From assembly GCF_018688095.1 (NCBI RefSeq), contig NZ_CP061311.1:310001-374000 (forward strand): 64,000 nt of DNA, in the 5' to 3' direction. Shown here one piece after another: positions 59,911 through 64,000 of the stretch (the first letter of the stretch is position 1; each line of letters opens with the position of its first letter). A program made the translations under genes and the position numbers. The notes beneath the pieces were generated by a model, which searched no databases, had not been told where the DNA came from, and saw only the letters and a list, made by a program, of their open reading frames with translations. Source of the DNA: Polynucleobacter sp. AP-Titi-500A-B4 (GTDB taxonomy: Bacteria; Pseudomonadota; Gammaproteobacteria; Burkholderiales; Burkholderiaceae).

Positions 59911-60258
59911 TTAATTCACTCCATGCAATTCCACATCAAATACCAGTGTTGCATTGGGCGGAATCACACCGCCTGCACCTCTTGCGCCATAACCCATCTC
60001 AGAAGGGATGATTAAGGTGCGCTTGCCACCAACCTTCATACCAGCAACACCCTGGTCCCAGCCTTTAATGACATGACCTGCCCCCAGAGGAAAGCTAAAG
60101 AGCTGGCCGCGATCGAGTGAGCTATCAAATTTCTGACCCTTATGGCCTGGGGCATTCTCGTCATAGAGCCAGCCGGTGTAATGCACATCAACGTGGTTGC
60201 CAGCAGTAGCTTCTTTGCCGTCGCCAACTACGGTATCGATTTTTTTGAGTTCGGTCAT
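59911..60258 (-). CDS. FKBP-type peptidyl-prolyl cis-trans isomerase
   Basis: A 115-residue single-domain FKBP. VDVHYTGWLYDENAPGHKGQ, KFDSSLDRGQLFSFPLGAGH, VIKGWDQGVAGMKVGGKRTL and YGARGAGGVIPPNATLVFDV contain the known pocket residues (Tyr, Asp, Phe, Val-Ile, Trp, Tyr). It speeds proline isomerisation during folding; with no signal peptide it is cytoplasmic. AGGA is placed 8 bases before the ATG at MTELKKID, so this start is preferred to one 21 bases upstream. Confidence 0.93.
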   Translation of the reverse strand: MTELKKIDTVVGDGKEATAGNHVDVHYTGWLYDENAPGHKGQKFDSSLDRGQLFSFPLGAGHVIKGWDQGVAGMKVGGKRTLIIPSEMGYGARGAGGVIPPNATLVFDVELHGVN

Positions 60259-60343
60259 GATTTTTCCTATTGGGTACAAATTGACTGGCTAGTATATTCT
60301 GAGCTCTAGATTCTGACTGCAAGCGTAACGAAAGCCCAATGAC

Positions 60344-61360
60344 ATGAGTAATTACTGGCCCAATTCTGCATATCAAACATTGTTACCAAGCCCTGATGGG
60401 CAATTATTGGTAACAGATGATTTTTTGCGGACGTATTTGCAAAGACCTGAGCTGAGCCTCGTGCCCGAATCCTGCGCTGCTGAAAAAGCGCTTCATCAGC
60501 GTCTTGCTGAAAGCCCTCGGGCAAGCATTACTGAGCAAGAGATTGCCGCAATGGCTGATGAGGACATCCAGGAAAACTATCGAGTCTGGTTGCGTTATCG
60601 AGCACGTCTACTTGCAGCAAGTTCTTTAGAAGGCTTTTACATGAGCTTGTTTAAGGGTGATGGTGTAGATGTGCCGCCCTTATTTGTGATACAGCTCGCG
60701 CAGATCTTTGTTCGTCATATCCTGGGTGAAGCGGCGCATCCATTAGAAGTGCGTATGGCCGAGATCTTTTTTAGAACTCAAAAAATCACCGTTCTAGAAG
60801 ACAGTATTGTCATGGCCGCCGATGAAGAGGTTGTCGCTCGTAATGCACAGGCTGGCGAGTCCGGAAATATCATGGACTTGCTTAAAGGTAAATCGATGCT
60901 GACCAAATCAGCAGATCTAGATGTCTTATACGAAGACAATGCCAGTGAATATTGGGCGCGCAATGAAGATTTTGATTTTGCTATTCAACTCAATTTTGGT
61001 CATGAGCCTATCAATCATTTTTGTCGCGTACTAGAAAAGTGGATTAAACACTTTTTAGGCGTAGCTGTCCGCATTACCCCCATGCAGCAAATTAGCGATC
61101 CTAAATGGTCCTGGCATGTGGGCTTAGATGCAGCGGCAACCGATATATTGAATAAGCTTTACAACAAAGAGCTGCTAGAGGCAGACGAGCTTGAGAAAGT
61201 CATTTGTCTATTTCGTTTGGACTTTATTGATGAGGCAGCGGTCACTAAGGTGCAGCAAGGCAAGCCAGTTTATCTAGCGATCGCGATGAATGATCAACAG
61301 CAATTAAAGCTCAAGCCGCAAAACTTGCTATTTAACTTGCCGCTAGCAAGAGTTTCTTAA
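60344..61360 (+). CDS. DUF6352 family protein
   Basis: A 338-residue soluble protein of unknown function that appears in many betaproteobacteria. It starts SNYWPNSAYQTLLPSPDGQL with VTDDFLRTYLQRPELSLVPE, a pattern of the DUF6352 family. The middle has FYMSLFKGDGVDVPPLFVIQ and ILGEAAHPLEVRMAEIFFRT; the end includes WSWHVGLDAAATDILNKLYN. A DFLR...RPE...V.ESC segment near the N-terminus resembles a short zinc or haem-binding region, but no reaction is known. It converges with the MFS gene and overlaps it by 4 bases. Confidence 0.75.
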   Translation: MSNYWPNSAYQTLLPSPDGQLLVTDDFLRTYLQRPELSLVPESCAAEKALHQRLAESPRASITEQEIAAMADEDIQENYRVWLRYRARLLAASSLEGFYMSLFKGDGVDVPPLFVIQLAQIFVRHILGEAAHPLEVRMAEIFFRTQKITVLEDSIVMAADEEVVARNAQAGESGNIMDLLKGKSMLTKSADLDVLYEDNASEYWARNEDFDFAIQLNFGHEPINHFCRVLEKWIKHFLGVAVRITPMQQISDPKWSWHVGLDAAATDILNKLYNKELLEADELEKVICLFRLDFIDEAAVTKVQQGKPVYLAIAMNDQQQLKLKPQNLLFNLPLARVS

Positions 61361-62550
61361 GCGATCGATTGCTTCTTGTTCTGGGCTGAAAGCCACAGAA
61401 GCGCAAGTGCAGTAATGATGACTGGAATGAGTGAGCCCATATTGAGGATATTCCACCCCTGAGAGGTGACAAGGGCGCCTGATCCAAAAGAAGTAAAGGC
61501 CATCGTCCCAAAGACAAAGAAGTTAATCGATGCTTGTGCTTTGTCTCGCTCATTGGGTTTGTAGGCCGTCATTGCCAAAGAGGTTGAGCCAGTAAATAAA
61601 AAGTTCCAGCCAACGCCGAGCAGGAAAAGGGCGATTAAAAATTGATGCAGATCTGCTCCCGTTAAGGCAATCAGGATGCAGATAAAGTTTAGGATAACTC
61701 CAAGCCCCATAATTTTGAGGGCGCCAAAACGTTGAATCAAAGTGCCCGTAAAAAATCCTGGGGCAAACATCCCGATGACATGCCACTCCAATACCAATGC
61801 CGTGTCAGAAAACGGTAGACCGCAAATTTGCATGGCCAATGGTGTAGCCGCCATCAATAAATTCATCACGCCGTAACCGAGCGCTGCACCAATGACCGCA
61901 ACCATGAACACGGGCTGTTGGAGAATCGTCTTTAGGGGGCGCCCATCCGAAAGGGCATGTTGCGTTTTGAATTCTGCAGGGAAGTGAATGAATTGCATCA
62001 CCACGATTCCGATTAAGCCAGCGATCGAAAGTGTGAGGTAGGCACCCAAAAAAGCAGTGTCAAACAGGTTGCGCGTCCAGGAGGCAAGATTGGGTCCAAT
62101 CACCGCCCCCAAGATACCGCCAGCCAAAACCCAAGATACTGCTTTGTCGCGTTGACTTGTCTCAGTCAACTCTGCTGCTGCAAAACGGTAAAGCTGACCA
62201 TTGGCGCTGTAGTAGCCGGCAATAAAAGTGCCCGTCACGAGGAGCCAGAAGTTTCGACTCACAGCTGCATAGGCGCATAACAAGGCGGATAAGACCGCTA
62301 CTAGCAATCCCAACTGGAAAGAAATCTTTCTACCAAAACGGTTTTGAGATTTTGCAACGATAGAGGTAGAAAAGGCCGCACCAACAACATAGCCCATAAC
62401 GGGTAGGGTGGCCATCCAACTGGCCGGGGCTAAGCTCAACCCTACGAGACCATTAATGGCAATAAAGGTGACGTTATTAGTCAGGAATAGACCCTGGCAA
62501 AGAATCAGCAAGACGAGGTTTTTATTGAGTAAGGGGTGCTTGCTAGTCAT
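61357..62550 (-). CDS. MFS transporter
   Basis: A 397-residue protein with 12 predicted helices. The loop after helix 2 reads SQNRFGRKISFQLG, a form of the G-x-x-x-D/G-R-(K/R) motif of the major facilitator superfamily. ILGAVIGPNLASWTR in helix 5 and a long central loop fit drug/metabolite antiporters of the DHA type. Substrate unknown. A 236-base gap separates its start from the divergent icd gene. Confidence 0.88.
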   Translation of the reverse strand: MTSKHPLLNKNLVLLILCQGLFLTNNVTFIAINGLVGLSLAPASWMATLPVMGYVVGAAFSTSIVAKSQNRFGRKISFQLGLLVAVLSALLCAYAAVSRNFWLLVTGTFIAGYYSANGQLYRFAAAELTETSQRDKAVSWVLAGGILGAVIGPNLASWTRNLFDTAFLGAYLTLSIAGLIGIVVMQFIHFPAEFKTQHALSDGRPLKTILQQPVFMVAVIGAALGYGVMNLLMAATPLAMQICGLPFSDTALVLEWHVIGMFAPGFFTGTLIQRFGALKIMGLGVILNFICILIALTGADLHQFLIALFLLGVGWNFLFTGSTSLAMTAYKPNERDKAQASINFFVFGTMAFTSFGSGALVTSQGWNILNMGSLIPVIITALALLWLSAQNKKQSIA

Positions 62551-62786
62551 GTCATGCAGTTTACGGGCAATTAAGGGCTTTGGCTGTCTTGGTGGATTCC
62601 CTTAAATTCAGCCTCAGAGGAGGCTTTGGGGTGCAAAACCTCCATTTTTGCTACCCCCAATGATTTAAAATCGAAGACTCGCCTCATTGGCAATGAGTCA
62701 GCTAAAAGCGGCTTGCAAAATGCGGATATGAGAGTGGCAGGGTAAAAACCTGGCTCTGTAAATTTATCAATATCGAGGAAAAGTTA

Positions 62787-64000
62787 ATGGCTTCAGAGAA
62801 ATCAAAGATTATTTACACACTGACAGACGAGGCACCATTTTTGGCGACCTGCGCGTTTCTACCAATCATCCGTACTTTTACAGCGCCAGCTGGAGTGGAA
62901 GTGATAGAAAGCGATATTTCTGTGGCTGGACGTATCTTGGCTGAGTTCTCCGATTGCCTAACTGCCGAGCAAAAAGTTCCTGATAATTTGGCTGCGCTTG
63001 GCAAGATGACCTTAATGCCTGACGCTAACATTATTAAGCTACCCAACATTAGCGCTTCTGTTCCTCAGTTACTCGCAGCGATTAAAGAATTGCAAGACAA
63101 GGGATACAAGATCCCCAATTTTCCTGAAGATCCGAAGACGGATGATGAAAAGGCGATTCGTGCTCGTTACTCCAAATGTTTAGGTAGTTCTGTAAATCCA
63201 GTATTGCGTGAAGGTAACTCCGATCGTCGTGCCCCGAATGCGGTTAAGCGTTATGCTCGCAAAAATCCACACTCGATGGGCGAGTGGAGTCAAGCCTCCC
63301 GCACTCACGTATCACACATGCATGGCGGTGATTTCTATGCTGGTGAAAAGTCAATGACCATGACTAAGGCCTGCGATGTGAAGATGGACCTGGTGACCAA
63401 GAGTGGCAAAAATATTGTGCTTAAATCAAAAGTCTCTTTATTGGCTGGTGAAATTATCGACAGCATGTATATGAGCAAAAAAGCATTGTGCGAGTTCTAT
63501 GAAAAAGAAATCGAAGATGCTTATAAGACTGGCATGATGTTGTCTTTGCACGTCAAGGCCACCATGATGAAGGTCTCTCACCCGATCGTCTTTGGTCACG
63601 CAGTCAGAATTTTCTATAAAGATGCGTTTGCTAAACATGGCAAGCTATTTGATGAGCTAGGCGTCAATGTCAATAACGGCATGAGCAGTCTGTACGAAAA
63701 GATCAAGACCTTGCCAGAATCGAAGCGTGAAGAAATCATTCAAGATTTGCACGCTTGTCACGAGCACCGCCCAGCTTTGGCGATGGTGGACTCTGCTAAA
63801 GGCATTACCAATCTTCACTCTCCAAGCGATGTGATTGTGGATGCCTCTATGCCAGCCATGATTCGTGTTGGCGGCAAGATGTGGGGTGCAGATGGTCGTT
63901 TGCACGACACTAAAGCGGTGATTCCAGAAAGTACCTTTGCCCGTATTTATCAAGAAATTATCAATTTCTGTAAGACTCATGGCAACTTTGATCCAACGAC
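62787..64000 (+). CDS. icd: Monomeric NADP-dependent isocitrate dehydrogenase, partial
   Basis: The first 404 codons are present; the gene runs past the window edge. The family is about 740 residues. YTLTDEAPFLATCAFLPIIR at the start, SISASVPQLLAAIKELQDKG-like sequence, CLGSSVNPVLREGNSDRRAP and VKRYARKNPHSMGEW are hallmarks of the monomeric (IDH-II) type, which converts isocitrate to 2-oxoglutarate and CO2 in the TCA cycle. AGGAAAAG lies just before the ATG. The 236 bases before it show no recognisable riboswitch or gene. Confidence 0.95.
   Translation, partial: MASEKSKIIYTLTDEAPFLATCAFLPIIRTFTAPAGVEVIESDISVAGRILAEFSDCLTAEQKVPDNLAALGKMTLMPDANIIKLPNISASVPQLLAAIKELQDKGYKIPNFPEDPKTDDEKAIRARYSKCLGSSVNPVLREGNSDRRAPNAVKRYARKNPHSMGEWSQASRTHVSHMHGGDFYAGEKSMTMTKACDVKMDLVTKSGKNIVLKSKVSLLAGEIIDSMYMSKKALCEFYEKEIEDAYKTGMMLSLHVKATMMKVSHPIVFGHAVRIFYKDAFAKHGKLFDELGVNVNNGMSSLYEKIKTLPESKREEIIQDLHACHEHRPALAMVDSAKGITNLHSPSDVIVDASMPAMIRVGGKMWGADGRLHDTKAVIPESTFARIYQEIINFCKTHGNFDPT

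Overview
The window looks like chromosomal DNA of a low-to-moderate GC betaproteobacterium of the Polynucleobacter/Burkholderiaceae type. This is an inference from gene content: a Bug-type (TctC) solute receptor, a cysI-DUF934-cobA cluster, DarP (YjgA), a DUF6352 protein, a monomeric isocitrate dehydrogenase and a LivKHMGF uptake operon. No rRNA, tRNA, CRISPR array or intact mobile element was seen.

Positions 1-24.6 kb form a surface-polysaccharide (O-antigen or capsule) locus. It opens with a GT41-type TPR glycosyltransferase (cut by the window edge) and a GT2-like enzyme on the minus strand. On the plus strand follow a GT10 (fucosyltransferase-like) enzyme and a carbamoylation cassette resembling saxitoxin-cluster sxtJ-sxtK-sxtI-sxtL (membrane protein, 49-residue DUF5989 protein, carbamoyltransferase, two SGNH proteins, the second frameshifted). 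Next come a sugar aminotransferase, a TylF-like methyltransferase, a two-subunit transketolase, the initiating sugar-phosphate transferase, a Wzx flippase, a GT2, two methyltransferases and a Wzy-like polymerase. A glycosyltransferase and an O-antigen-ligase-like protein lie on the minus strand. The locus ends with tviB/tviC (predicted route to UDP-GalNAcA) and a WbpM/CapD-type UDP-GlcNAc 4,6-dehydratase that carries an unusual perfect inverted repeat in its coding sequence.

Positions 24.6-25.4 kb are a graveyard: a Bet/RecT-like phage recombinase remnant and a hypothetical gene broken by a stop codon. From 25.4 to 30 kb are a ChaA-like antiporter, a CbiX chelatase and the siroheme/sulfite reductase genes cobA-DUF934-cysI. 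From 30 to 45.9 kb lie a serine hydrolase, a Doc-type toxin-antitoxin pair with a palindromic operator, an amidohydrolase plus Bug receptor, pcaD, and a TonB receptor / PQQ-type sugar dehydrogenase / dihaem cytochrome c group. Acyltransferase, DarP, GMC oxidoreductase and EamA genes follow.

From 46 to 51 kb is a branched-chain amino acid ABC transporter in which LivM and LivG are fused. From 51 to 54 kb is a predicted sulfide-response module: a TauE/SafE exporter divergent from a persulfide-dioxygenase-like hydrolase and a BigR/SqrR-type ArsR regulator whose two key cysteines have the expected spacing. From 54.2 to 57 kb is a probable Fur-controlled operon (outer-membrane protein, FMN-binding protein, ApbE flavin transferase, small haem-b-like membrane protein) under two tandem Fur boxes. 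This is the best candidate here for a poorly described system, possibly extracytoplasmic iron reduction. The rest holds an endonuclease, a lytic transglycosylase, an FKBP isomerase, a DUF6352 protein, an MFS transporter and the first half of a monomeric icd gene.
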